64,000 bases of DNA from Solea solea (taxonomy: Eukaryota > Chordata > Actinopteri > Pleuronectiformes > Soleidae). The stretch is taken from assembly GCF_958295425.1 (NCBI RefSeq), contig NC_081148.1, positions 15,322,958 to 15,386,957 on the forward strand. The letters are read 5' to 3'. Shown piece after piece: positions 26,094-38,243 of the stretch. The stretch's first letter is position 1; each line of letters starts with the position of its first letter. Below the pieces are notes generated by a model. It was not told the origin of the DNA. It saw only the letters and a program-made list of their open reading frames with translations, and ran no database searches. The position numbers and the translations under genes are program-made.

Positions 26094-27677
26094 GTGAGTG
26101 ACAGAAGTATCCATGATTACCTTTCCACCTGAACACCTCCATTAAAGCACACGGAGGCCGAGTGAGGAACATAGCTTCAGCTGGTGGCAGTGGAGTGTTT
26201 TATGCAGCACATGAAATTGAATGTTTGTTCATTTGATAACTAGTTGACTCTCAGGCCTGACACTTCTTCATGCCGGGTACATTGCATTACAAGAGCTTAT
26301 ATCCACAGCACAATTTCCCAACATCATTCCCTTCATCCAGCTTACGGGCAGACCGCTTAAAATGAGTGACAAAGAAACAGCAGAGCAGCATCCCTCTGCA
26401 GCATGTGCCAGGCAATATCACAAACACAACTGTCAGTGCATAATGCTTTTATCACTGCACCATCTTGGCACACAGCCTGAAACTCCCAGATACAGCTTAT
26501 CGAGATAAACTATTGACATTTGTCTGTGCAGTCATGTCCTGAATAAGCAATGACACAAACAGAAAGCCCCATGGTAGTGTGTGTAGTGGATGAATAGTCG
26601 AAACAATAGACCCAATAGTCTTTAGTGGCAGTTACTTTTTTCTTTCTTTCTTTTTTTTTTTCTTGACAAAGAAAGTCAGTTTTAGGAAATATTTGATGAA
26701 ATCTACTGCCTCCAGCAATTTCCTCCAAAGTTCAGTAGGTCTTAGAAAACACTTGATGGGAAGTTTCTCGTCAGAGTACATGGGGTGGGGGGGGGTGTTT
26801 CACTGCAGTGTCCCTCGCATATGTCACAGTACACATGCAGCCAACTAAGCAGAGAATAATGTTAGTTTTACTGTCAGTAGAAGGAAGTGTTCAGATTACC
26901 ATAGATGTAGAACCCAGGGTGCTATCAAAATGTTTTTCCTCCCAAAGTCACCCCTATGATTTGCCAATTACACGCATCTGTGTTTTCAATGAGACTCAAT
27001 TTTAGGTGAACATAAAAGGGCTGTTTTATATGTGCACTGTAAAATGTGATATTCCAGAGTGAAACAATGTGCAAGTAATGGCTTAATCATAAAGACTTGG
27101 CTGAGAGGAAGTGCATTAGAGAGTTTGTCTTATTGTTAGCGCCTGAATGACTATGTTGTTTTCTGTCATATTCCTCACCAGCTACTTGACACCGCATGCA
27201 GTATAATGACATATTAAGTCAAAGAAAATAACCCCTGATCATTCCTAGCTGTTGTATCATCATGCCAGTCCTGCCCCAGTTCAGTTTGGCCTTGTTTAAT
27301 GGTCTACACCAGTGCCAAGAACGGGCCTTTTATTCTGCTCCATCAGCCAGATTTTGAATCAGTGCAACCTGGAGTACATTCAAACGTTCAAATGACTTCC
27401 ATTCTCACATGGAGTAGTGCTTTGTCCCTCACTGTGCCCTGGAGTTGGTCTCAAAGCATTGCATTCTTCCCTTTTTTTTCCCTCCCTCACAGGAGTCGTT
27501 CATTTTGTCAGGCAGGTATAAACTCAACAAAGGTTTTTTTTCCTCCCTTAAGCTCTTGCAGCTTGGTCAGCTGAAGTTAAACTAACAACTGCTATGATGA
27601 GCTTGAATTGCAAAGAACGTCCACATAGACATGAAGACATGTTTGAAAATCACAATGCATGTTTTCTTTATTCATAG
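26094..27677 (+). other. macrod2: macrod2 intron (1.6 kb)
   Basis: A GT-AG intron. It contains T- and G-rich low-complexity patches (26636-26664, 26785-26798) and short chance frames only. Nothing else recognisable. Confidence 0.75.
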
Positions 27678-27737
27678 ATAACACAGCGCCATCCACAAAC
27701 TCCACAACCAAGGAAGAAAGTGAAGATGGCAACATGG
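27678..27737 (+). CDS. macrod2: macrod2 acidic-tail exon (20 codons)
   Basis: This 60-nt exon lies between acceptor tttattcatag and donor atgg|gtatgt. It reads DNTAPSTNSTTKEESEDGNM in phase 1-1. The first half is rich in Ser, Thr and Asn, the second is acidic (KEESED), which resembles casein kinase 2-type sites, although that is only motif inference. The frame continues into both neighbours. The donor is slightly weak because the exon ends in G and the intron begins with gtatgt. Confidence 0.82.
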
Positions 27738-27810
27738 GTATGTATACTTTTCTTTGTGAGTGTGATTGTGTGTTTGCATTTTCAGTCAAACTATCAAAGT
27801 TGCAACAACA

Positions 27811-28025
27811 TAGACTGTATATAAAAAATAACGTAGACTATGTTAGACGAAAGTAGCTGTTAGCCGTTATTTGGCGCCGCTGCTGGTTTCAAAAAGAAAT
27901 CTATGGAAAACACGCCTTTTCTTCATTTGATTTATAATATCAGTGAACATTTTCCTGAGGAGTTAATGGTGTCAGATTTAAAACACAGTATATACAGTAT
28001 GAGTGTGATTGGCAGCTGGGTTACA
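27811..28025 (+). repeat. unclassified interspersed repeat, copy 1
   Basis: It starts tagactgtatataaa and contains aaatctatgg and cattttcctgaggagttaat. The second copy at 36597-36880 has the same order of blocks. The tagactgtatataaa start and 'aagtctatggg' block are familiar from a fish repeat, but I do not assign a class. Confidence 0.65.
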
Positions 28026-29904
28026 AGGGACATCTGAGATTATCAGGTTTCAGAAACTGACGTGGAGCATCTTTTTATAGTCTATTTTTAAAGCAGGTAC
28101 CTGTGCTTTTATCTGCCTGCTTTTATGTAACAATGTGAACGCATGTTTTATTTTATTATTTTAATGTATCTAATGATTCATGCTCTTGTAGGCCATAGCA
28201 CCATTACAGTCAGAGCAAATGTATGTACAGAAAATGTTGTTTGTGCGTATGAGTGGAGTGTGCTCTTGGTCAATAATGTCTTGCTCTTTGGTGCCAACTT
28301 CCTCTTTGGGGAAATGAATACAAGATGAAGCTTGGTCTTTTCTAAAAGAATGTTTTCTTGGAGGGAAACTTGTTTAAGAAGCCATTATCTGGCTATTCTG
28401 CAGTTTCAGCCCCTTGGATGTGTAATATTGAAACAATTATAGGCCTCTCCGATACGATGGACCAAAGATAATTAGATTCTTGCACTGGAGGGTGTTACTA
28501 GGCAATTAAAATCGTACACCATCCATTTGTCTTCAAGCCTTAAGGTTGCGGGGAATCTTTGAAGATAGCAGTCATGGCTGTTTTCTGTGGGGAAATGGTT
28601 CTTCTTCCAGATTGTGAAAGGCAGGACCAGATAACATAGTCACTTCAAGGGTGTCAATACGTTCTATGTCGTTAAACAAAGTGCAGTGAGTAATTTCTTT
28701 CTGCCTATTCAACGTACCTTTCCATAATCCACAGCAGTAATTCAAAATGATTCACAAATTCAATCACCAGCATTAGGAGGGCATAAGTATTTTGTAATAA
28801 TCTTTATAAATCCTAATTTATCAGGCCCAGCAGCTTAATAGTAACTAATCCATTCACAAAAGGCCTTGGCACAGCTTTGTAGCATGGGAACACTCAGTCC
28901 TTGAGACAACCTCTCTCACAGGAAGAGAACAAAATGATTTTGCGCTACCTACACCATAAAGGTTAGGTCTGGTTCAGTGTAGCACATAGGATGGATTAAT
29001 CATAGAAAACACTCTGATGCCAAGATAGCACCGAGCACACGATATGCAAACTGCAACAACCAGACCGTCGGCTACGTGAGACAGACATCACGAGAAGCTC
29101 GAGAGGCTCGTACCACATCTGGAAACCTGTCTGACATCCCCTTACATCAGAATACACCATATTTTACCATCGTGTCTATAGAGTCAGCAAAGCAGGTCAT
29201 CTTTGTGGGATAGTCAATATGTGGAGCACTTTTTAGAATAAATTACACTTTGCAGCAGAGTTGGTGGAGTGTGTCAGTCAATATGCCTCAGTGTGATCCA
29301 TCACATCCATCACACTCCTATGGGGATTCACTCTCCCCGGTGCACGGGTCAGGGATGAGCACTGATGAAGAGAGAAAACATTAAAGCTTCCTATTGTTTC
29401 ATGATAAATACACAGGTTCGCGGACTCGAGGTAATTATAGAGCCTCTCTGTACTACAAGTAACAACTGCATTCAGTTGTTTTGTCATCACACAAGCACAG
29501 TACTCCTTCAGTCTCTGAGGAGCGACCTTACTGAAAAACAATAAGAAGCACAAATTAAATAGCCAACTTTATGAAAGACCACATAATCTAACCATACAGC
29601 AGCTTCTGTCTCCTCACGAACATTAAACAGAAATCAAAACACAGTTCACATCATACCCGCTCACTCTGAATTACATTTATTTTCTTTTATTCTATTTTTA
29701 ACTGCCGTGTCTCACATTCAAAGAATCATCCTGTCAGTGTTGAAACTCTTTATAAATGCAGTTTTAATTGTATTAACATGGAAACCAACACAACTGGTGA
29801 ATGGTGGGAGTTGCTCTAAAAAAGAAAAAGCATTTCAACTTGTGTTCAAAAGAAACCAAACCTCCATCCTTCATCAAATAGAAAAACCCCTGAAGTGTAT
29901 TTGG

Positions 29905-29938
29905 AAAAAAAAAAAAAAAAGAAAGAAGAAGAAAAAAA
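29905..29938. repeat. A-rich low-complexity tract
   Basis: A16 followed by GAAAGAAG-type sequence. Confidence 0.9.
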
Positions 29939-31240
29939 GTGTCACTGATTAAATGTGTGTTTGTGTGATGAGCTGTGCTGTGATGTAATCCACATGAAAC
30001 ACAAGCACAGCATGCAGATGCTCCGAGCCATAGAAGAAGAGAGTAGGACACGGAGAGAGGGTGAGTTAGACACAGAGGTAAACGCTGGCACCGAGGTCCA
30101 GGATGGAGCAGAGCACACCTGAGTTGGCAAGCAGCCACACAGTGTCTATTATTTGATATCAGATTGGTATTAGTGAGATTAGTGGCTGTTACAGGACACA
30201 GTAAAATGTGAACATTGAGCCAGAAATCAATGCCTGGCTGGGTCTGTTTCCCTGGCATGCTTGAGAGCATTTTTTCTGGGAAAGACCCGAGGAAGAGAGA
30301 GGGAGATGGTGAGAGATGGCACAGGGTGTGGATGGACGTTCGTATTAATAACACCATGTGTGGACAGACAGTGAACTTCTCCATTGGATGCCATCCTTAA
30401 CACCATCAAGCACACTTCACATGCAAAAAGTCTTTGAATGATAGCTGTTGGCCATTGTAAAGCCCTTTTTCTTTTACACGTGTCTCATGAATTTTTAAAG
30501 TTCCCCATTTTTTTCCCCCTCTTTTTTTTGTCCTTTGCTCCAGTTGGCTTTAATGGAGGGAATATGAGAGACAAGGCTGGGAGCGAATAGATAAGAGTGA
30601 AAGTAGAGTGTGAGTGTGTGAGTGGAAGAAAACTTGATCACATTTCTATTCCACCCTAAATATTAAATGCTGCTTTTATTTCCCACAAAATACCGTCTGT
30701 AGCTGATGTTTACTTAAAAGTCATGCAAGTAGGACGCACGGGTAAGGTTGTATATCACCATCTAAATAGTTTATGACCTTCGGATACTACACCTCTGAAT
30801 GTGATGCTGACATTGATGAATCATTTAAGTGTGTATGTCTCGCCTTTTATTCAGCAAACACACGACAGTGCTGCCATTCATTTCACTGCGAGTCTGACTG
30901 AAAGGACTCAAAATGTCCTTTTTGTTTACCTGTTTCTGAGCGAGCGATTCATATAAGACGACACCTATGGTGTTAAGGTGTGGACTTTGGCTGGAGCTCC
31001 TCTGTGTGAAGTATGTCAGAGTCTGATTCATGAAGACAGTTTAAAGCAGTGTTAAAGCACTGTGTATGACATTAGGTAGGAAAGCTGTGACAATGCTGCC
31101 CCCTGCTGGTAGGTTCACATGAGCATCCTGTTGGAGACGTGTTTAACCTCGAAAAGAGAGAGACGACCTGCTATTTGACCTTAACTTGAAAACATTATGA
31201 ATATAATCTGCCTTACAGAGAATATTTTGCTCTCTGTCTT

Positions 31241-31296
31241 GTGTGTCTGTGTGTGTCTGTGTGTGTCTGTGTGTGTGTGTGTGTGCGTGTGTGTGC
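31241..31296. repeat. TG/TGTC microsatellite
   Basis: Repeated gtgtgtct units passing into pure TG. Confidence 0.94.
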
Positions 31297-32982
31297 CCCG
31301 TAGCAGCATTTATCACAAATTGAATGCTGTTCTGTTCAGTAAGTCAAATACAATCGATCAAATAACCGGAAGGAAGGAAATTACATTCAGCCTTTTGTTA
31401 TATCTGATATAATGTTGTATGGGGTTAAGCGGACTGATACACCAGCCTCGCAAATCTTTAAATGCAGAACAGGGTTTAAGGTGCAAAGCATTCATCTTAA
31501 CCGTTTTTCAAGCATTCTTTTCAGCCCTCTGTCTGTGGCTGCATCTCAAAATGCCTGTCATGATTAATAGGCGGGATTGCCATGCACTGTATGTCACCAG
31601 CGTTCTGTGTGATGGACAGAGGCACTTGAGATAAATGTGCACCACTGGTAGAACTGGCCATTTAATAGAGGCTGGCATTTTTATTGTTCTGAGTGCAGGG
31701 CAAAATTGCATATATATGAAAAAATGGTTTCTCTCGGCAGCTTGTTAAAAAAGCAATTATGTAAGCTGCACAATAGCCATTGTAGAGCATGTTCTCTTAT
31801 TGGTGTCATGGTTTTCATTTACTCAATTTGTCCCAAATGTCATTGGTTTGTATGTGTGTGCACCAGAATCTGTGAGAGTGAGAATAGGATTGAGGAGGGT
31901 GTAAATAACAGATATGATGCAGGGATAACAATGTGCATTTTCTCTCCAACATAATCCTGTCTTTTGTGTTTGTGAGTGCATCGGATAAACTTTGCTGTGG
32001 TGTTGCAGAGTAGGTAGATGAACGTAGGTGGGCCAGTGTTCATGTGAGATTACGGTGGTGAGGTGTAATGTCTGCATGTACTGGTTAGTGTCATTCTTTC
32101 CATTTTGGATCTCTCTGAATAACAGGATAGTTTTCAGTGTAAATATATTGTTTTAAATCTCTTTTTGGTCACAAAATGGCAAAGACTTGCAAAACAATTA
32201 CATATTTAGCTAACGGGGTTAAAAAAAAATCAGTTGTATATGTTGTACCTCTAAGTTTTTATTGAAATATTGCCATTGAAAAATGTTATATTGCTCTAAT
32301 CATTATTTTTTTTGCTGTTTTATTGCTGTATTTCCATCTCGCCATGCTGTAGCCTAGTTGTGCTCTGTGCAAGTTGTTAGCACACCAACACTCTACAGCT
32401 GTGATTAACTGAAACATAGTAATGCTGCCTTTTAACTGTATGCATGTAAGAATGCAAATGTTGTCGTTCAGCTCGAAGCAGCGCTGCACCTAATTAAAGT
32501 CTGACAGAGTCGCAAACACAACTCGAGTCTGCTTCGTTGAATACTTACTGCTGAGAAAATGAAGATCGTGTTCATTGTAACAACTGTAGTGATGACAGGT
32601 CTAAAGTCTAAAACTGTGTGAAGGTGTAGCAAAGCTAACAAATGAGCTGTGATATCTTCAACAAAACATGTATCCCTATGTGATCAAGAGCATTACGTTT
32701 CCCTATCAATAACCTTGCATACGGACACACACGACACACATATTGTCAAATTTGAGTTTACGTGGTTGATAAAAGAAAGAGAAAGTGAGGCTGGTGAAAC
32801 AGGAGCTAGATGAGGCTGTTTGAAAATGAGGTGCCAGGTCTCACAAGATGAATCTTTTGCCCAGAGATGAACCGTTTGTGATCATTAGTATGACTGGTAG
32901 CTTTGTTCTTCAGAATTAATGACTGGCATTATTCCCATGCAGGCTTGCATATGGCTGATGATTCCTTTCCACTCCTTTTCAG

Positions 32983-33021
32983 GTAAAGAGGAAACAGGTG
33001 ATGAAGAAGAGGGTGCCAATG
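32983..33021 (+). CDS. macrod2: macrod2 acidic-tail exon (13 codons)
   Basis: This 39-nt exon follows a pyrimidine-rich acceptor (cctttccactccttttcag) and ends at aatg|gtaatg. It reads GKEETGDEEEGAN in phase 1-1. Its junction codon is GGT (Gly), the one tail junction that is not Asp or Glu (leaving aside the Ala variant of the NAGNAG exon). Six of 13 residues are acidic. It has the same length as the exons at 26055 and 49923, which may point to a shared origin by exon duplication. Confidence 0.83.
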
Positions 33022-33456
33022 GTAATGTAGCTCTACGGACCATTAACACATGCTCTGAGCCTTTCGGCTCTACTGGTGCTTCTTGATGTCATTTGTCATC
33101 AAAAATTGAATTTTCTGTTCGCTCCAGTTCAGTCTTTCCATCCTGTGTGTTAGTACTCTAATAAAAAAAAAAAAAAACTTTTCTTATCACAGAAGCTTGG
33201 AACAAAGAAATCCCTCAATTATGTATGGCTTTAGAAGTGACATTCTTTTCCCTTTCTTTTCTGCCACTTAATTTATGCATGTCTTTGTCGTTCCATTGCT
33301 CTTGTGCTGCACTACAAAGACTAAGCCACATAAAAAAAGATAGAATAAAAAAGCTGTTTGAGGTGATATCAAAAGCCAAGACAATTCAACTCCCGGGTCT
33401 AGCACTGAACTCAAATGTTTTCCACTCATTTGAATACCTTTTCCGCTTTTTCACAG

Positions 33457-33501
33457 ACGCTGAGGCAAACGAAGATGTGGAGATGGCGAGCCAAAATCCA
33501 G
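33457..33501 (+). CDS. macrod2: macrod2 acidic-tail exon (15 codons)
   Basis: This 45-nt exon lies between acceptor ccgctttttcacag and donor ccag|gtactg. It reads DAEANEDVEMASQNP in phase 1-1. It contains the short string EDVEM, which also occurs in the human MACROD2 tail just after the macro domain and supports the identification. The intron separating it from the previous exon is only 435 nt. Confidence 0.84.
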
Positions 33502-33797
33502 GTACTGCATGGATGGGGATGACTCTTTGTGTCCAGAGTGTCACAACTGTACACTTGGCTCACTAAGAGGGAAGGAGTGCTCATTGATCTGACTCTTATC
33601 TCTCAAGGAGATGGGAGCAGTAGGAGCTGAGTGGCATGGAGCTGCACTGCTCTGCTTTTCACTTCAGCTCCGAGTTTGATTAGAGATGTAAACTGATCAG
33701 TCTTGTTAGCAGCAGAGGAGTAACCAACGCAAAGCCCTACATGCATCTGTATAACACATCACAAGAGTATGATGGGTTTTGTGGTACTGACAGTACA

Positions 33798-34005
33798 GTG
33801 TGTGTGTGTTCTTGTATTTGTTGCTTTATGATGACCAACAAATTATATAAACCATGCAGAATGAGGACATTTTGGCAAAGTGAGGATATTTTGGTAAAGT
33901 GAGCGGGCTAAGATCTGGTTTTAGGATTAGAATTTATTTATTTATTTAGGTTAGGGTTAAGGACTGAGTGTCCTCATTATGAATGAAGTGCAAATGTGTG
34001 TGTGA
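33798..34005 (+). repeat. fish-type GAGGACATTTTGGC repeat
   Basis: The blocks atgaggacattttggcaaag, tgaggatattttggtaaag, ggttagggttaaggact and gtgtcctcattatgaatg, flanked by TG-rich sequence, match a common fish interspersed repeat. The edges are approximate. Confidence 0.55.
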
Positions 34006-35960
34006 AAATATTCTGACAGATATTGTGTATGTGTGAGAGAGAGAGAGCGGTGCAAAGGGGCAGCCATTAACTTTGAGCAAGAACAATTTCTCTCCCTCCA
34101 AATATCCTCTATGCGCCACTATATAATTAAGATTCTGCATTTGCATACTGGCAGTGAGCAGTGCCTCGCCTCTCTTCTGTTTTTGTTTTATTCAAATCCC
34201 ATCACATTTGACAGACTGAGACTCTCTGAACATGAATTTTATAGATATTCTGCTCAGGAGTTATGGCAACTGCAGCCTTGGGATGCTATCCAGTACCTGA
34301 GATGTGTAATTACTTTCTCATGAGACTACAAACAGAGCTGGTGTCATGTTAAGATATATTAGTGAGAGCAATGGATACTTTTTTTTTTCTACATAAAATA
34401 AGATTAATTGATTTAACCATGGAATAGTCTCAGAAGGGCTAAATATCAACATTGGACGACTATTTCAAAGTGGAGCATGCACAAAAGAACATAAATGTAT
34501 GACAATGGTAAATATTGTTGACATTAATGATTTTCCACTGGATTCAGCAGTATAGTAATTGCCATTTCCATCTGTCTTCATTACTTTTAACATTTAAAGC
34601 TGAAAGCGGGGAGAAACATACAAATGACATCCACATTTAATTTGTTGAGTTTTTATAGTTTAGGTAATCTGATATGTGGTATGAATATGTGTCAATGGTT
34701 GAGCAGGAAATAGATGACATGTAGGGCCCTACAGTATCTTTTACCTGGTGCAAAGTGGCACGAAGCGCAGCACAAGTGTTGTTGCCCTTGTTTCCATCGG
34801 GCACAGTCATTATTTTTACACACAGTGCACCCGTCATGTAAGGAGCAAATGCAGTTGCGCTCATCAGTGAGCCCATTGGTGTGTTGGTCTTAAAATAAGG
34901 TCTGGTCAAGCACAATGTTGGTGCGTTGTTAAACCCGGTCTACACACAGCACCCACTTCAGCTCCTCTTTGTCATCAGTTAAATGTAGGTTCAATGTCAT
35001 TTCCTTAACCTGTGCAGGAGTTGTTAGGAGTGTTCACCGACCATGGACCACATACTCGGCTGTCTTTACGCACAGACACGCATCCTGCTCCTGTATCTTT
35101 GTTTCTTCATACTGCTGATAATCTGAGAATCGAAAGAATAACAAGAAAACATGTCTCACACACAAGTGCCGACACTATGTGTCATCTCAAATGTAAAATA
35201 ATTATTTGAATCGCAGCTGCTCGTCACATTAGACTGCACAAAGCTCCTGTCTCACCATTCAACACTGGTGCTTGTTCCCCAAAATCTTCCCTCCTTTTAT
35301 TCACGCTGATTTTCTGCATTTATTCTGCTCGTGCAAGTTCACCTTGCACACGAGCATATCCATCTCGCCGCTTAAATAGCAGCGTGCCGGTCACAGCTGC
35401 ACCTGGCATTTAAAGGGAAGGACAAGCTCTGATTGGCTTAACTGATGTTACGCCAAAAACACACCTATGAATAATTCAGACACTAAATGCAACCCCTTTG
35501 CACTTTGCCTCAATTTGTGCCAAGATTATGCACCGTGTAAATGGCAAAATTGGAGAAGGACAAGCCCTAATGCACCTATTAGCGGGCCTTGAGTTTGACA
35601 CATCTGATCTTGGGGAAGCAAAGAGTTTAATAACACCTAAATGTGAATTCAGCCAAATATGCTGCAGAAGGCCAGAGACCACAGATGTGGTCAGGGTTAG
35701 TGTGTGAGTGTTTGTTGTGCTTCCACTAACCAACACTCTACTGTTCATAAAACGTTCCTTTTGCCAGAACTAAGGAACATCTTAATAACTCCAGCCAATA
35801 CAGCATGTTTTTAAATTCAAAGAAATTAAATGAGCTGTTCTTAAAATCTACACTTTTTCCTGATTATTTTCTCACCATTTCAAAGTGAGAGACAGCAAAT
35901 TGTTTTTATTATCCTACAAGTTACAGGATTTCATGTGAAACCTTTGCTTGAACTTGACAG

Positions 35961-36104
35961 AGGAAGATCTTGGTGATGAAGAGCCAAATCAAGAAGAGAC
36001 TACAGTAAAAAATGAAAATCAAGAGAAAAAGGAAGATGTGGTCATTAATAATGACACAGCTGAAGACAAAGACACCAACAAAGAGAAAAACAAAGGAGAC
36101 GAAG
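35961..36104 (+). CDS. macrod2: macrod2 acidic-tail exon (48 codons, the largest)
   Basis: This 144-nt exon is the largest tail exon, bounded by acceptor gcttgaacttgacag and donor gaag|gtattt in phase 1-1. It has 19 acidic and 7 lysine residues in 48, with many Asn and Thr, no aromatic residues, and reads as disordered. It contains pieces such as EEDLGDEEPNQEET near the start and DTAEDKDTNKEKNKGDE at the end. The acceptor lacks a strong pyrimidine tract, so inclusion may depend on enhancers. The open frame joins both neighbours. Confidence 0.86.
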
Positions 36105-37372
36105 GTATTTACAGACATGCTTTGAATTTTATTCTATATTCCTTTGATGGTTAACTTAATAAGAGCTTAACAACATGAAAATAAAGAGGGTTGCATTTTC
36201 GATTAACCAGCATTTTTGAATTACATACTTTCGTCGAGAAATGGAACACTCTAAAAGACACATGGTCTTTTATTTAGGTCAGGTTTGGACTCAAAGTGCA
36301 GAACTCAGACAAGTGTGAGCAGGTAGTAGTTAAGGGTGGTTTTTATAGCAAACTTGAGGAGGAAGGAATGAGTGGGCTGGAGCCGGCCTGTCAGGAATAC
36401 AGAGCGACTGTGTCGGTGGAGTGAGGCAGGCTGGAGGGCTGCTGAGAAGTTTAAAGTCTGGAGGGATATGACAAGCTGGGTGAGGTTGCCAACAGTGATG
36501 GTGGACAGAGACACATTGCAGACTGCAGGTGGAGCGGGAAGCAGGACCTGAGACAGGTAAAAATAAGATTTACCAGTGACTGCATATAGAAGCATGAAGA
36601 CTTTATATAAAACTCAATGTAGTCTTCTTCTTCTAGTTTGGCGACTCGGTTTAAATGGAAGTCTATGGGAAAATGAGTCTAATTCTCACTTAATTTGTAA
36701 CATCAGTAAACCTTTTCCTGAGGAGTTGATGGTCTCGACAGCTTCACTGTTCGTCCTCAATAGAATATGATGTCAGTTTTGTAAATTATCTTCCCATTAT
36801 CTTCCCAGCCTGGCACATACAGTGTGAGTGAACACCTGAGTGATTCACAGCTGATATCGTCCAATAGATGCCTGGCTGTAGTGAATTATCAATTGCAAAA
36901 AAGTCAAATTGCAGAAATCGAAGACTCAAAACAGGAGCTTGTTGTGCAACCAGATAATTATATGTATTTTTGTATATTGTCCATAAGTTAAACAATCTGG
37001 CAAATATTTGAGAGATTGAGTTCGTGGGCACAAGCAGACCACACAGGAATCACGGGAGAAAACTCTCTGTTTAACCCTCACAGTGGGTTTTCCACAGTAT
37101 ACAAGTGCAGTATACACATCTGTGAAAATGTATCACTTAAGGGCAGAATAAACAGAACCAAGAGAGAAAGAAATTGGGGCTGACATCATGTACAGCATTA
37201 TTATTTAGACAGAGGATTATATCACTGGAGCCTCGCTGTGTTTGTGGACAGTGAGGCAAACCTACTTAAAAACAAAAGACTTTTAAATTCAAATTTTAAG
37301 TCAGAAGGTCCACTTTCTTTTTGCATGTCATTTTTTTAAAGATTCAAAGCATTGCTTTCTTTGTTTTCCCAG
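36105..37372 (+). other. macrod2: macrod2 intron (1.3 kb)
   Basis: A GT-AG intron containing the second copy of an unclassified repeat (36597-36880), homologous to 27811-28025. It ends at a tandem acceptor. Confidence 0.74.
36597..36880 (+). repeat. unclassified interspersed repeat, copy 2
   Basis: It shares with 27811-28025 the blocks gactttatataaa, aagtctatgggaaaa and ccttttcctgaggagttgat in the same order and orientation. It is longer at the right side. Confidence 0.65.
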
Positions 37373-37435
37373 CAGAGGAAGGTCAACCTGCTGCAAAGAC
37401 TGAAGACGCCACTGCAGCCACTGTGGAGATGGAAG
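37373..37435 (+). CDS. macrod2: macrod2 acidic-tail exon with tandem NAGNAG acceptor
   Basis: The acceptor is a tandem cag-cag at 37370-37375 after a good pyrimidine tract. Use of the first AG starts the exon at 37373 and gives Ala-Glu-Glu-Gly; use of the second starts it at 37376 and gives Glu-Glu-Gly. Both keep phase 1-1 (63 or 60 nt). The exon then reads QPAAKTEDATAATVEME and ends at the strong donor gaag|gtaagg. It is richer in Ala and Thr than its neighbours. The motif VEM recalls the exon at 33457. Confidence 0.83.
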
Positions 37436-37854
37436 GTAAGGTTTTGATTTGATATGATTTGATTGAGAGTCTGACTGACTGGCTTTGAGTCGACGTGATT
37501 TTCCTTTCTTGTTTTATGTATTTGTATTCTTGGGAATCTAATTATTGTGGTCAATATTGTTTTCGTTGTTTGCCGTTTGTCAAACTGAGTTTCCCTGAAA
37601 TTCTTTTTAAGCCCACATCAGATCTAATTTACCAAACCTTTGTCACTATGAACAGTATGTCCTCAGGCACTGCTGAGAGCCTCACGTGGCAAAAAACACA
37701 TCTCAGAAACATCAATGGAGGCGTGAGGAAAAGAAAAACTCAACGGATAATAAAAACGAACATGTTTGCATACAGTGACAAAATTACATATGACTTAAAG
37801 GGAAACTGTATGTGTTTATATGTGTTGTGTTTTCCTTAATCCATCCATGCTTGT

Positions 37855-37892
37855 ACATTTTAAATCAGATAGGGCTATCTGATTTAAAATGT
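37855..37892. repeat. near-perfect palindrome, 18-bp arms, 2-nt spacer
   Basis: The arm 37855-37872 (acattttaaatcagatag) is the exact reverse complement of 37875-37892, with GG between. It lies just before the long TA microsatellite. Confidence 0.93.
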
Positions 37893-37911
37893 TATACATG
37901 TTATGTAGCTT

Positions 37912-37920
37912 CTATATATG

Positions 37921-37955
<35 letters not shown>

Positions 37956-38040
37956 GTACATGTATAGATATGTGTGTATATATGTATATATATATATATA
38001 TACATATATACATGTCTATATATATTCATATATGTATATG

Positions 38041-38122
<82 letters not shown>
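37912..38122. repeat. long TA/TATG microsatellite (about 210 nt)
   Basis: TA runs interrupted by tatg, tacg and tcta; the last 80 nt are pure TA. The chance frames read from it (Tyr-Ile repeats) are not genes. Confidence 0.97.
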
Positions 38123-38123
<1 letters not shown>

Positions 38124-38197
38124 TCAGTCTTGTGTCAGCTTGGCATCCACTCCAGTTTGATTGTTACAGCCCCGGGTGCTCCTATCATATATATTTA

Positions 38198-38228
<31 letters not shown>

Positions 38229-38243
38229 GTGTGCGTGTGTGTA
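38198..38243. repeat. (TG)n microsatellite
   Basis: A TG run with two GC interruptions. Confidence 0.95.

Larger units (their letters stand above)
27738..32982 (+). other. macrod2: macrod2 intron (5.2 kb)
   Basis: A GT-AG intron. It carries one copy of an unclassified interspersed repeat (27811-28025), an A-rich tract (29905-29938) and a TG/TGTC microsatellite (31241-31296). The longest frame, on the minus strand at 29773-30384, runs through the A-rich tract and is not gene-like. Confidence 0.75.
33022..35960 (+). other. macrod2: two macrod2 introns flanking the exon at 33457 (0.43 kb and 2.46 kb)
   Basis: Introns 33022-33456 and 33502-35960, both GT-AG. The first holds an A run at 33163-33177. 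The second holds a fish-type GAGGACATTTTGGC/GTTAGGGTTA repeat (about 33798-34005) and GA-rich low complexity near 34038. No additional exon was found. Confidence 0.72.

Noticed and set aside
29773..30384. Minus-strand frame of 203 codons, the longest in the window
   Set aside because: Its C-terminal part is made from the A-rich tract (Phe and Lys runs), it shows no recognisable domain, and it lies inside an intron.
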